The translations under genes and the position numbers were made by a program. This document shows, one piece after another, positions 28,072-35,848 of a stretch of 64,000 nt of DNA. The notes beneath the pieces are model-generated. The model was not told the origin of the DNA. It did no database searches and worked only from the letters and a program-made list of their open reading frames with translations. Origin of the DNA: Fulvimarina sp039652615 (GTDB lineage Bacteria > Pseudomonadota > Alphaproteobacteria > Rhizobiales > Rhizobiaceae); assembly GCF_039652615.1 (NCBI RefSeq), contig NZ_JBDJAC010000007.1, forward strand, positions 1-64,000, in the 5' to 3' direction. Each line of letters begins with the position of its first letter. The first letter of the stretch is position 1.

Positions 28072-28968
28072 ATGGGCATCGCTGGAAATCGCCGGACGCA
28101 TCGCCTGAAGGGTCGATCTTATCTTTTGACGCCAGCCTCACAGCCATTGAAGATTGTCGACATCGACGGGACGCATTTCGCGCTGGACGACTTCGATCGG
28201 GCGGAATGCGACGCCCCGCCGCTGATCTTCCTCCACGGCGCCGTCCAGACCCGAAAGGTCTGGTCAAGGCAGGCGGAGGCGTTTGCCAGCGAACGGCGCG
28301 TCGTGGTGCCGGATCTTCGGGGCCACGGAGCAACCACCGGGCCATCGGAAGATCTGGCAATCGAGGCCCATGCGCGCGATATGATCGCCTTGCTGGACGC
28401 GCTTGCCATCGAGCGTGCACTGATCTGCGGCGTCTCGCTGGGCGGCATGGTCGCTTTGTCGATGGCCTCGCTCGCCCCGCATCGGATCGCCGGACTGATA
28501 CTCGCCGATACGCCGCTTGCGCTGTCCCTCACCGGTCCCGTTCGAAGCATCCTCGAATGGATGGGTCCTCAACGGATCCTGTGGCCGTTCTTTCGCCTTA
28601 TCGGCCGCAGGAAGACCGCGCGTCTCGGGCTGACCCTCGCGCGGTTGCTGCTAGGCTGGAAATGGGTAGGCCGGCAGGCCGGCGAGTATTTCGTCGAGGG
28701 GTTCTCCCAGATGGCGCCGGAGGCGATCGTCGCAACCTATGCCGCCATCGTTGCGGCCGACCCGGTCGCGATCGAGATCGCGGACAAGCCCTGTCTCGTC
28801 ATCCTCGGTCGTCATGAGACCCGCGTCGTCGTTTCCCATGCCGGCGAAATCGCCCGCCGTCTCGGTCGTGCGGAAATCGTCGTCGTCGACGGCGGCCATG
28901 TGCCGAACATCGATGCGCCGGAAGAGTTCAACAGTGCCGTGAAGCGATTTCTGAATTCTGTCGCTTAA
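28072..28968 (+). CDS. Alpha/beta hydrolase
   Basis: A 298-residue (maximal) alpha/beta-hydrolase fold protein. Features: LIFLHGAVQTRKVWSRQ (oxyanion HG), VVVPDLRGHGAT, the nucleophile elbow GVSLGG, a cap region with WPFFRLIGRR, and the C-terminal GGHVPNIDAPEEF with the catalytic His. The acidic residue is probably in DADP/ILGRHET stretch and is less certain. Start is unclear: ATG 28072 has no ribosome site, whereas a TTG at 28126 has AAGGG 13 bases upstream. Substrate unknown. It lies on the opposite strand between hisA and hisF, converging on hisA with 12 bases between stops, so it is an insertion into the his operon. Confidence 0.85.
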   Translation: MGIAGNRRTHRLKGRSYLLTPASQPLKIVDIDGTHFALDDFDRAECDAPPLIFLHGAVQTRKVWSRQAEAFASERRVVVPDLRGHGATTGPSEDLAIEAHARDMIALLDALAIERALICGVSLGGMVALSMASLAPHRIAGLILADTPLALSLTGPVRSILEWMGPQRILWPFFRLIGRRKTARLGLTLARLLLGWKWVGRQAGEYFVEGFSQMAPEAIVATYAAIVAADPVAIEIADKPCLVILGRHETRVVVSHAGEIARRLGRAEIVVVDGGHVPNIDAPEEFNSAVKRFLNSVA

Positions 28969-28980
28969 ATCCGTACAGCG

Positions 28981-29724
28981 TCAGGCGTTTTCGGCAGACA
29001 GGACTTCGAGCGCCTCCTTCGGATCGATGCGTCCATCGTAGAGGGCCCGCCCGGAGATCGCGCCTTCCAGTGCCAGGGCGTCCGGCATCGTCATGCGGAC
29101 GATATCAGCCATGGAGGCAAGGCCGCCCGAGGCGATGACGGGGATCGAGACGGCCTCTGCCAGATCGATCGTCGCCGGCCAGTTTATGCCGGCAAGGACG
29201 CCGTCCCGGTCGATATCGGTATAGATGATGGCCGAGACGCCGGCATCCTCGAAGCGCCTTGCCAGATCGACGGCTGTCAATTCGGAGGTTTCGGCCCAGC
29301 CCTCGACGGCCACCTTGCCGCCCTTGGCGTCGATGCCGACGGCGACCTGACCGGGGAAGCGCTTCGCGGCCTCTTTCACCAGGTCAGGGTCCCGAACCGC
29401 GACGGTGCCGAGGATCACGCGCGACAGGCCCTTGTCGAGCCAGCCCTCGATATCGGCCATGGTGCGGATGCCGCCGCCGAGCTGGACCTTCATCTCGGTG
29501 CCGACGGCTGCGAGGATGGCATCCACCGCCTCACCATTGACCGAGTCGCCTTTGAAGGCGCCGTTCAGGTCGACGACATGGAGGTGGCTGAAGCCGACAT
29601 CGCGAAACTCGCGGGCCTGTCCCGCCGGATCGGCGTTGTAGACAGTCGCCTGATCCATGAGGCCGAGCTTCAGACGAACACAGGCACCATCCTTGAGATC
29701 GATGGCGGGAAAGAGGATGGGCAC
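28981..29724 (-). CDS. hisA: Phosphoribosylformimino-5-aminoimidazole carboxamide ribotide isomerase
   Basis: Fourth-step isomerase of histidine synthesis. The 247-residue TIM barrel begins MPILFPAIDLKDGACVRL (catalytic Asp9), with VQLGGGIRTMADIEGWLDKG, VILGTVAVRDP, YTDIDRDG with the second catalytic Asp, and PVIASGGLASM. It follows hisH and a 32-aa ORF, with about 20 bases between the ORF and its start. Confidence 0.95.
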   Translation of the reverse strand: MPILFPAIDLKDGACVRLKLGLMDQATVYNADPAGQAREFRDVGFSHLHVVDLNGAFKGDSVNGEAVDAILAAVGTEMKVQLGGGIRTMADIEGWLDKGLSRVILGTVAVRDPDLVKEAAKRFPGQVAVGIDAKGGKVAVEGWAETSELTAVDLARRFEDAGVSAIIYTDIDRDGVLAGINWPATIDLAEAVSIPVIASGGLASMADIVRMTMPDALALEGAISGRALYDGRIDPKEALEVLSAENA

Positions 29725-29744
29725 GGAACGGACTTTCGAATTGT

Positions 29745-29843
29745 TTAGATGATCTGGAAGACGGCGAGCAGCACGATCGTCAAGAGAACCGAGACGAGAA
29801 TGGAGCCGAGGCAGCCAAGGCGATTTGAGAAAAAGACAAACAT
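29745..29843 (-). CDS. 32-residue single-pass membrane protein in the his operon
   Basis: A very short gene: ATG at 29843, TAA at 29745. The protein starts MFVFFSNRLGCLGS and continues as one hydrophobic helix ending QII. The FFSNRLGCLGS-plus-helix pattern recurs, from memory, in tiny uncharacterised proteins of Actinobacteria and Rhizobiales. Only one base separates it from the hisH stop (TGA-G-ATG), so it is probably translated by termination-reinitiation, and 20 bases separate it from hisA. Not a shadow: no other gene occupies the region. Function unknown; the helix should insert in the inner membrane. Confidence 0.7.
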   Translation of the reverse strand: MFVFFSNRLGCLGSILVSVLLTIVLLAVFQII

Positions 29844-29844
29844 C

Positions 29845-30498
29845 TCAAGGCTTCCATTCGAGGAAATTCGCGATCAGACGGAGCCCGAGCATCTGGCTCT
29901 TCTCCGGATGGAACTGCGTCCCCACCTTATTGCCGCTCGCAACCATTGCGGTCACCGGTCCGCCGTAATCGGTTGTCGCGACAAGCTCGTCGGAACGCGC
30001 GGCGGCCAGATGGTAGGAGTGAACGAAATAGGCGTGCAGTCCATCCGGGCCGGTCTCGATGCCATCCATGAGCGGATGCGGCGTCTCGATGTCGAGCGTA
30101 TTCCAGCCCATCTGCGGAATTTTCAGGCCTGGGTCGTTCGGCTGAATCTTGACGACGTCGCCCTTGACCCAGCCAAGCCCCTCCGTCACGGCTTTTTCCA
30201 GACCGCGCTCCGCCATCAGCTGCATGCCGACGCAGATGCCGAGGAAGGGCCGCGCGTTTCGCTCCACGGCTTCCCGGAGCACATCCACCATGCCGGGCAC
30301 CGCGTTGAGACCGGCCCGGCAATCGGCATAGGCGCCGACGCCTGGAAGCACGATGCGGTCCGCTGCCCGGACCTCGGCCGGATCGTCGGTCAGAAGAATT
30401 CGGATATCCGGATCGATGCCTCTTGCGGCGCGTTCGAAGGCTTTCGTCGCCGAGCGCAGATTGCCGGAGCCATAATCGATAATCGTGACGGTCTGCAT
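29845..30498 (-). CDS. hisH: Imidazole glycerol phosphate synthase, glutaminase subunit
   Basis: Class I glutamine amidotransferase that supplies ammonia to HisF. The 217-residue protein begins MQTVTIIDYGSGNLRSATKAF, has LPGVGAYADC, the nucleophile Cys89 in FLGICVGMQLM, and the C-terminal His-Glu pair in QFHPEKSQ. The start at 30498 gives the normal length; upstream in-frame ATGs at 30522 and 30564 lack support. It is the middle of the hisB-DUF2628-hisH-hisA run. Confidence 0.95.
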   Translation of the reverse strand: MQTVTIIDYGSGNLRSATKAFERAARGIDPDIRILLTDDPAEVRAADRIVLPGVGAYADCRAGLNAVPGMVDVLREAVERNARPFLGICVGMQLMAERGLEKAVTEGLGWVKGDVVKIQPNDPGLKIPQMGWNTLDIETPHPLMDGIETGPDGLHAYFVHSYHLAAARSDELVATTDYGGPVTAMVASGNKVGTQFHPEKSQMLGLRLIANFLEWKP

Positions 30499-30542
30499 TG
30501 AGGCACGCCCTGCCTGCGTCATGGAGTTTCTTGGAAAGCGCC

Positions 30543-31001
30543 TTACGCGGTTCGCGCGGTCCACGGAAGATGCGGCTTTGCGTCAGGTGCGGTCTCGTGC
30601 GCTTCGGGTTCCGATCTCGGCCTGCCGGCGTCGGCGTTGAAATAGCGAAGCTCGGCTTCGGCCATCGAATCGGCCCGGACGACGGATGCCATCCGCCAGC
30701 CTTTCTTCAAGCGGTTGCTGACGATGAGATTTCGGCCTTCGAGCCCGACCAGCAAAGCGAGCCCGAATTGCGCGGCAGAGGACAGGAGCCCGAGCCCCTG
30801 CCACCAGCCAATCATCATGAAGGTGACGTCGAGCGCGAGAACGACGATTCCAGCCAGCCAGAGGCGGTGCCAGAACAGCCAGAAGAATAAAAAGAAAAAG
30901 GCAAGCGGCGCAAAGGCGTCCTTCACGAAACGCGCATCGGCTGTTGTCTCGTTCTCACCCGCTGCCGGCGGCTCCAGCACGACCCAGCGTTTGCCGCTCA
31001 T
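30543..31001 (-). CDS. DUF2628 domain membrane protein
   Basis: A 152-residue protein that starts MSGKRWVVLEPP, has ADARFVKDAFAPLAFFFLFFWLFWHRLWLAG (DUF2628 hallmark FV.D.FS..AF..P..W...H..W), two or three further helices, and the terminal region ELRYFNADAGRP. Inner-membrane, unknown function. Its position between hisB and hisH is conserved in Rhizobiales, which supports both identity and operon membership. The longer frame to 31181 overlaps hisB and is not used. Confidence 0.88.
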   Translation of the reverse strand: MSGKRWVVLEPPAAGENETTADARFVKDAFAPLAFFFLFFWLFWHRLWLAGIVVLALDVTFMMIGWWQGLGLLSSAAQFGLALLVGLEGRNLIVSNRLKKGWRMASVVRADSMAEAELRYFNADAGRPRSEPEAHETAPDAKPHLPWTARTA

Positions 31002-31038
31002 GGCTGCGTTCTTCCTCGGCGATCGGCCCGTTCGCGCG

Positions 31039-31647
31039 TCACGCCAGCATTCCCTTCGTGGACGGAACGAGATCGGCCTGTCGCGGATCGATGGAAAGAG
31101 CTTCCCCGAGTACGCGCGCGACCGCCTTGAAGCAGGTTTCCGCGATGTGATGGGAATTGTCGCCGTAAAGATTGGTGACATGAAGGGTCAGTCCGGCGTT
31201 CTGGGCGAAGGCCTGAAAGAATTCGCGCACGAGCTCCGTGTCGAACGTGCCGATCTTCGCGCGCGTGAACTTGGCTGAAAACACCAGAAACGGCCGGCCT
31301 GAGACATCGATCGCCGCGCGGGTCAGACACTCGTCCATGGCAAGATCGAGGGATGCGTAACGGCGGATGCCCTTGCGATCGCCCATCGCCTTACGAATGG
31401 CCTGACCGAGCGCGATTCCCGTATCCTCAACGCAGTGGTGATCGTCGATGTGGAGATCGCCCTTCGCCCGGACGGTGATATCGATCAGGGAATGCCGGGA
31501 AAGCTGATCGAGCATGTGGTCGAAGAATCCGACGCCGGTCGTGATATCGGACGTCCCGGTCCCATCGAGATCGACGCGGACCTCGATCTCGGTTTCCTTG
31601 GTCGCGCGGGTGACGGCCGCGTCCCGCCTTCCTGCCGTGTCTGCCAT
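31039..31647 (-). CDS. hisB: Imidazoleglycerol-phosphate dehydratase
   Basis: Dehydrates imidazole glycerol phosphate to imidazole acetol phosphate using Mn2+. The 202-residue monofunctional protein has GVGFFDHMLDQLSRHS, DLHIDDHHCVEDTGIALG and NSHHIAETCFKAVARVL, the two repeats of metal-binding His/Glu residues. No HisB phosphatase domain is fused, as usual in Alphaproteobacteria. The ATG at 31647 begins MADTAGRRDA. First gene of this stretch of the his operon; its promoter must lie in the short gap before zapE. Confidence 0.95.
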   Translation of the reverse strand: MADTAGRRDAAVTRATKETEIEVRVDLDGTGTSDITTGVGFFDHMLDQLSRHSLIDITVRAKGDLHIDDHHCVEDTGIALGQAIRKAMGDRKGIRRYASLDLAMDECLTRAAIDVSGRPFLVFSAKFTRAKIGTFDTELVREFFQAFAQNAGLTLHVTNLYGDNSHHIAETCFKAVARVLGEALSIDPRQADLVPSTKGMLA

Positions 31648-31810
31648 GCGTCTCGTCTCTCGTTTAGGGCGCCGCGCATCTCCTATCACCGCATCGGCAC
31701 AAGAGCCAATTGCTGGGGTTGAAGGAGCGGGCTTTTACTGCACTTCAAACTTGCCTATTCACATCCGCCGGAAAGGGTGGGCACTGTTTCCGCCAGATAC
31801 CGGAGCGATG

Positions 31811-32992
31811 ATGGCCAGTTCGTCGACCATACCTGAACGCAAAAGAGCGGGGCCTGTGCGCTCGCAGCTGGAGCGCCTGATCGAGCGCGGCGAGATCGAA
31901 CCGGATCCCGCGCAGAAGCTGCTTGCGGATCGATTGGATCGCCTTGATCACGATCTCTCCAACCGCTCCGTCGCAACGAAGTCGAGTGCGCTCGGCTGGT
32001 TGTTCGGCAAGAAGGGTAAGCCTGAGAAGGTGAAGGGCCTTTACGTCTACGGCTCCGTCGGTCGCGGCAAGACGATGCTGATGGACATGTTCTACCGGCA
32101 GAGCTCCGTGTCGAAAAAGCGCCGGGTCCACTTCCATGCCTTCATGGGGGACGTTCACGACCGGATCGGCGCCCATCGCGACAAGGTGAGGGAAGGCACC
32201 GCGTCCCAGGATGATCCGATGCCGCCGGTGGCGAGGCAGATTGCAGAGCAAAGCCTGCTTCTGTGCTTTGACGAATTCACCGTCACCGACGTCGCCGACG
32301 CTCTGATCCTGTCCCGGCTGTTCGAGGCCCTGTTCCAGGAGGGGGTCGTTCTCGTGGCGACCTCCAACGTCGCGCCGGACGATCTCTACAAGGACGGTCT
32401 CAATCGCGGGCTCTTCCTGCCATTCGTGGACAAGCTCAAGGACAATGTGGAGGTGCTCGCCCTCGATGCCGGCGAAGATTACCGGCTTGCCGCCATTGGC
32501 ACCGAAGACCTCTACATCACGCCGCTGGACGATCAGGCCGAGGCGCGGGTGGAAAAGGTCTGGAATTCGCTCCTGTCGGGAGAGAAGGAACACGCAGCCT
32601 CCTTGTCGGTCAAAGGCCGGACGATTCCCGTTCCGCGCGCGGGCAATGGCGCGGCACGATTCCAATACGAGCAATTGCTGCAAAGGCCGCTGGGCGCGCA
32701 GGACTTCATCGCTCTCGCAAGGCGGTTCCATACGGTCGTTCTCGAGGGTGTTCCGGCCTTGACGGTTTCAGAGCGCAACGAGGCGAAGCGCCTGATCAAC
32801 CTGGTCGACACCCTCTACGATGCCGGCCGCAGGCTGGTCATTTCGGCCGAGGTGCCGGCAAAGGAACTCTACACCGCTCCATCCGGTACGGAGCGATTCG
32901 AGTTCGAACGCACGGTGTCCCGCCTCTTCGAGATGCGAAGCGACACCTATATGCCTTCAGGCCATGCCGCGCCTCAGGAGGCCAATGGGTAG
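31811..32992 (+). CDS. zapE: Cell division protein ZapE (AFG1-like ATPase)
   Basis: A 393-residue AFG1-family P-loop ATPase; E. coli ZapE associates with the Z-ring, and the mitochondrial homologue is involved in respiratory-chain quality control. Walker A is in YGSVGRGKTMLMDMFY, HFHAFMGDVHDR follows, Walker B in LLCFDEFTVTDVADAL, and sensor-type SNVAPDDLYKDGLNR after that. Two adjacent ATGs (31808, 31811) are possible; GGAG at 31802 is better spaced for 31811. The gene is often next to mdh in Alphaproteobacteria, and mdh is the next plus-strand gene here, with the disrupted cyclase gene between them. Confidence 0.92.
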   Translation: MASSSTIPERKRAGPVRSQLERLIERGEIEPDPAQKLLADRLDRLDHDLSNRSVATKSSALGWLFGKKGKPEKVKGLYVYGSVGRGKTMLMDMFYRQSSVSKKRRVHFHAFMGDVHDRIGAHRDKVREGTASQDDPMPPVARQIAEQSLLLCFDEFTVTDVADALILSRLFEALFQEGVVLVATSNVAPDDLYKDGLNRGLFLPFVDKLKDNVEVLALDAGEDYRLAAIGTEDLYITPLDDQAEARVEKVWNSLLSGEKEHAASLSVKGRTIPVPRAGNGAARFQYEQLLQRPLGAQDFIALARRFHTVVLEGVPALTVSERNEAKRLINLVDTLYDAGRRLVISAEVPAKELYTAPSGTERFEFERTVSRLFEMRSDTYMPSGHAAPQEANG

Positions 32993-33840
32993 CGCTTGGA
33001 AGCGGTGTTCGAAGCCTTGAACCTGCGGCAGTCTTTCGCAATGGGACCGTAGATCGGCAATGGCGCGGACGATGCCTGATGAACGCGCACGCAATTTCGG
33101 CCATCGGCTTTGGCCTGATACAAAGCGTCGTCGGCTTCGCGGATCAGGCGGTCCGTGTCCTCGGCATTCAGAGCGCCGGCAACTCCGATTGAGACCGTCA
33201 CGTCGATTGTCGTCTTCTCGTCGACCGATGTCCAATCGGAGATCGACTTGCGCGCATCTTCCGCAATCGAGCGGGCGTCGCACGGCAACGTATCGTCCAG
33301 CAGAACGACGAACTCTTCGCCGCCGAAGCGTGCGACCGTTGCTTCGCGGCCCGCCGTAAGCCTCAGCTTTGCGGCAATTACCTGCAGGATCTGGTCGCCC
33401 GCCGTGTGACCAAATCGGTCGTTGACGCGTTTGAAATGATCGATGTCGACAACAAGCACAGCGAGCGGGCGTTGCTCCCGCCGTTCCTTGATCGCTCGAA
33501 GGGTAAGCCCAAAGCCTCGGCGGTTGGCGACCTTGGTCAGCGGATCGCGAAGCGCTGCGCGCGATAGCTCTGCCTCCCGACGCATCATGCGGTCTTCTCG
33601 AAGCATGAGGGAGCCGAGAAAGAGAGCGAAGATGACGCTCGAACTCACGAGGCCGAGGATCGCGCCGATCTGCGATAATGGCGCTGCTTCGGTCATCAGG
33701 ATGGGAGCTGCGTGCAAAGACACCAGAAGACCAAGGATGAGGAGGTCGCGAGGACGTTTCTCGCGTTGTGCGTGAAACATCGCGTGCCAGACGAGACCTG
33801 CCGCAATGCTGATGCACAGGGAGACGATGCCTGCGATCAA
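32974..33840 (-). CDS. C-terminal part of a membrane GGDEF sensor (diguanylate cyclase), separated by an amber codon
   Basis: The frame after an in-frame TAG encodes two or three membrane helices (residues 1-80) and an intact GGDEF domain: DPLTKVANRRGF, VVDIDHFKRVND, and GGEEF at 173-177. The active-site Asp/Glu residues are present, so c-di-GMP synthesis is possible; no RxxD inhibitory site precedes GGEEF. AGGAGG lies just before a TTG at 33840, spaced only a few bases, so reinitiation after the stop is conceivable. The next upstream frame (33856-34158) is in the same register and holds the missing sensor helices. The 3' end overlaps the convergent zapE end by 19 bases. Confidence 0.75.
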   Translation of the reverse strand: MIAGIVSLCISIAAGLVWHAMFHAQREKRPRDLLILGLLVSLHAAPILMTEAAPLSQIGAILGLVSSSVIFALFLGSLMLREDRMMRREAELSRAALRDPLTKVANRRGFGLTLRAIKERREQRPLAVLVVDIDHFKRVNDRFGHTAGDQILQVIAAKLRLTAGREATVARFGGEEFVVLLDDTLPCDARSIAEDARKSISDWTSVDEKTTIDVTVSIGVAGALNAEDTDRLIREADDALYQAKADGRNCVRVHQASSAPLPIYGPIAKDCRRFKASNTASKRYPLAS

Positions 33841-33855
33841 ACCCTCCTGATCATG

Positions 33856-34158
33856 CTAGATACTGTGAATTGCCGCGAAACCGCCGCCGACAAGTGCCGT
33901 GATCGGGCCGCCGAACGCAGAAGAGATCCCCACGACCAAGGCTCCACTGTCGAGCTCGCATCCACCGCTGAAATGGGTCTGATGGATCGTTCCCAGTGCC
34001 ACTGCGCAGCTTGTCGCCCCACCTAGCAGAAGCGCTTGGCCCTTCGGTCCGAAGGAGCTTAAGCGAATGGCACCATAGGCAACCGAGAGAATGGCGAGAA
34101 TCGCAAGAATGCCGAAGCCATGGGAAAGGGCCGGAATAAGCTCGAAACTGCGGGCCAT
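33856..34158 (-). pseudogene. N-terminal 5TMR-type sensor fragment of the disrupted GGDEF protein
   Basis: A 100-residue fragment from the ATG at 34158, hydrophobic throughout, with CELDSGALVVGISSAFGGPI followed by TALVGGGFAAIH, the characteristic piece of 5TM receptors of the LytS-YhcK type (5TMR-LYT). It ends at TAG (33858-33856). Reading through the TAG gives HDQEGLIAGIVSL and continues in register into the GGDEF frame, matching the normal domain order of 5TMR-GGDEF proteins. So a single gene of about 394 codons has been split by one nonsense codon. A sequencing error cannot be excluded from one read of the sequence. Confidence 0.65.
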
Positions 34159-34805
34159 ATGATATCTCGAGGCAAGTGTTTACGCGCTTAGAAAAAAAAC
34201 AGTGCGATTTAATACACGCGACGATGGCGCAAAGGCTTTACTGTTATTTCTATATTTGTTCGCTGAGCAACAACTTTAAATGTGCGCAACGTGACGGCTA
34301 TCGCTCGACCAGTCGTTCGAAAAGGGTGATCGTCCGCGAAGCGCCCCGGCAAGCGCACATCGCGCGAGGAGCTTTGGCTGGAGGCTCCTGTTGCCGGACG
34401 GCGGCGTCCAAGCTCGGGAGGCACGGTCGTGTGTGCGCTGCAAAAAATCGCCAGCGCGCGGCTTCGGAGTGATGCTCCTCGTCGGCGTTGCGAGGTTGGC
34501 CACAGCTTTTTCGAAAAAGCGTGAAGACATCGAACAATCTAACCGTTTGAATAGTTCGGCCGGGTGTTTGGTGCTGTTGCGCCACATTCGCGTGCGGGCT
34601 ATCCCACCCCCAAGCTTTAAAGCAAACTGCCGGAATTCGTGGCGTAAGACGCGCGAATGTGGCCAGGGTGCAGTGCAAGAAAGCCAACGGCGCATTAAGT
34701 GGCCGTTCCAGGGCTATGGCCGTTTCTGACGAACGGCCGGCCGCCAACAGATTCGCGCGGGACATGCTTCGTGCTTCCCGTTGCCAGACAAGAAGGACCC
34801 AAGGC
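34159..34805. other. Long intergenic region upstream of mdh
   Basis: About 650 bases with no supported gene. The first 130 bases are clearly AT-richer than the surroundings (runs such as AGAAAAAAAACAG near 34190 and TTTCTATATTTG near 34248), as expected for promoter DNA of the disrupted sensor. A perfect 16-base palindrome GCTTTTTCGAAAAAGC lies at 34505-34520. The last part leads to the mdh ribosome site. Open frames here have poor codon use and no recognisable homology. Confidence 0.6.
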
Positions 34806-35768
34806 ATGGCCCGCAACAAAATCGCGTTAATCGGTTCCGGCATGATCGGCGGCACGCTCGCTCACCTGGCAGGCCTCAAGGACCTCGGTGATGTCGTGCT
34901 GTTCGACATTTCGGAAGGCACGCCCCAGGGCAAGGCCCTGGATATCGCCGAGTCCGGTCCTGTCGAAGGCTTCGACGGCGCTTTCTCCGGCGCGAACGAT
35001 TATGCCGCCATCGAGGGTGCGGATGTCTGTATCGTGACCGCCGGCGTGCCGCGCAAGCCCGGCATGAGCCGTGACGACCTTCTCGGCACGAACCTCAAGG
35101 TCATGGAACAGGTGGGCGCGGGCATCGCGAAATACGCGCCGAACGCCTTCGTGATCTGCATCACGAACCCGCTCGATGCGATGGTCTGGGCGCTGCAGAA
35201 GTTTTCCGGCCTGCCGTCCAACAAGGTCGTCGGCATGGCCGGTGTGCTCGATTCGTCGCGCTTCCGCCACTTCCTTGCAACCGAGTTCAAGGTTTCGGTC
35301 GAGGACGTCACGGCATTCGTGCTCGGTGGCCACGGCGATACGATGGTGCCGCTGGCACGGTATTCGACTGTTGGCGGCATCCCGCTGACGGATCTCGTCA
35401 AGATTGGCTGGTGCACGCAGGAGCGTCTCGAAGAGATCATCCAGCGCACCCGTGACGGCGGTGCGGAAATCGTCGGTCTCCTCAAGAACGGCTCGGCCTA
35501 TTACGCACCAGCCGCCTCGGCGATCGCGATGGCCGAATCCTACATCAAGGACAAGAAGCGGGTTCTTCCCTGTGCCGCCGCGCTCTCGGGTCAGTACGGC
35601 CTTTCGGACATGTATGTCGGCGTTCCCTGCGTCATCGGCGAGGGGGGTGTCGAGCGCGTCATCGAGATCGATCTGGATTCGGACGAGAAGGCTCAGTTCG
35701 ACAAGTCGGTCGACAGCGTGAAGGGCCTGATGGAGGCCTGCCGCGGTATCCAGCCGAGCCTCGGCTGA
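34806..35768 (+). CDS. mdh: Malate dehydrogenase (NAD)
   Basis: Oxidises malate to oxaloacetate in the TCA cycle. The 320-residue LDH-like MDH typical of Alphaproteobacteria begins MARNKIALIGSGMIGGTLAHL (NAD-binding GxGxxG), with the catalytic loop TAGVPRKPGMSRDDLL, ITNPLDAMVWALQKF, and GGHGDTMVPL with the catalytic His. The ATG at 34806 has AAGGACCCAAGG upstream. It is the first gene of the TCA block but is followed by a strong terminator before sucC, so mdh may be made in excess of the suc genes. Confidence 0.96.
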   Translation: MARNKIALIGSGMIGGTLAHLAGLKDLGDVVLFDISEGTPQGKALDIAESGPVEGFDGAFSGANDYAAIEGADVCIVTAGVPRKPGMSRDDLLGTNLKVMEQVGAGIAKYAPNAFVICITNPLDAMVWALQKFSGLPSNKVVGMAGVLDSSRFRHFLATEFKVSVEDVTAFVLGGHGDTMVPLARYSTVGGIPLTDLVKIGWCTQERLEEIIQRTRDGGAEIVGLLKNGSAYYAPAASAIAMAESYIKDKKRVLPCAAALSGQYGLSDMYVGVPCVIGEGGVERVIEIDLDSDEKAQFDKSVDSVKGLMEACRGIQPSLG

Positions 35769-35782
35769 TCTCACGACATTCG

Positions 35783-35816
35783 ACGGGGCGCGGGTAACCG
35801 CAGCCCCGTTTTCTTT
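35783..35816 (+). terminator. Rho-independent terminator after mdh
   Basis: ACGGGGC (35783-35789) pairs with GCCCCGT (35803-35809), enclosing a second small stem GCGG-GTAA-CCGC, and is followed by TTTTCTTT. It separates mdh from sucC. Confidence 0.75.
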
Positions 35817-35848
35817 GACGAGCCTCCAAAAGGCGAAAAGGGCATCAG

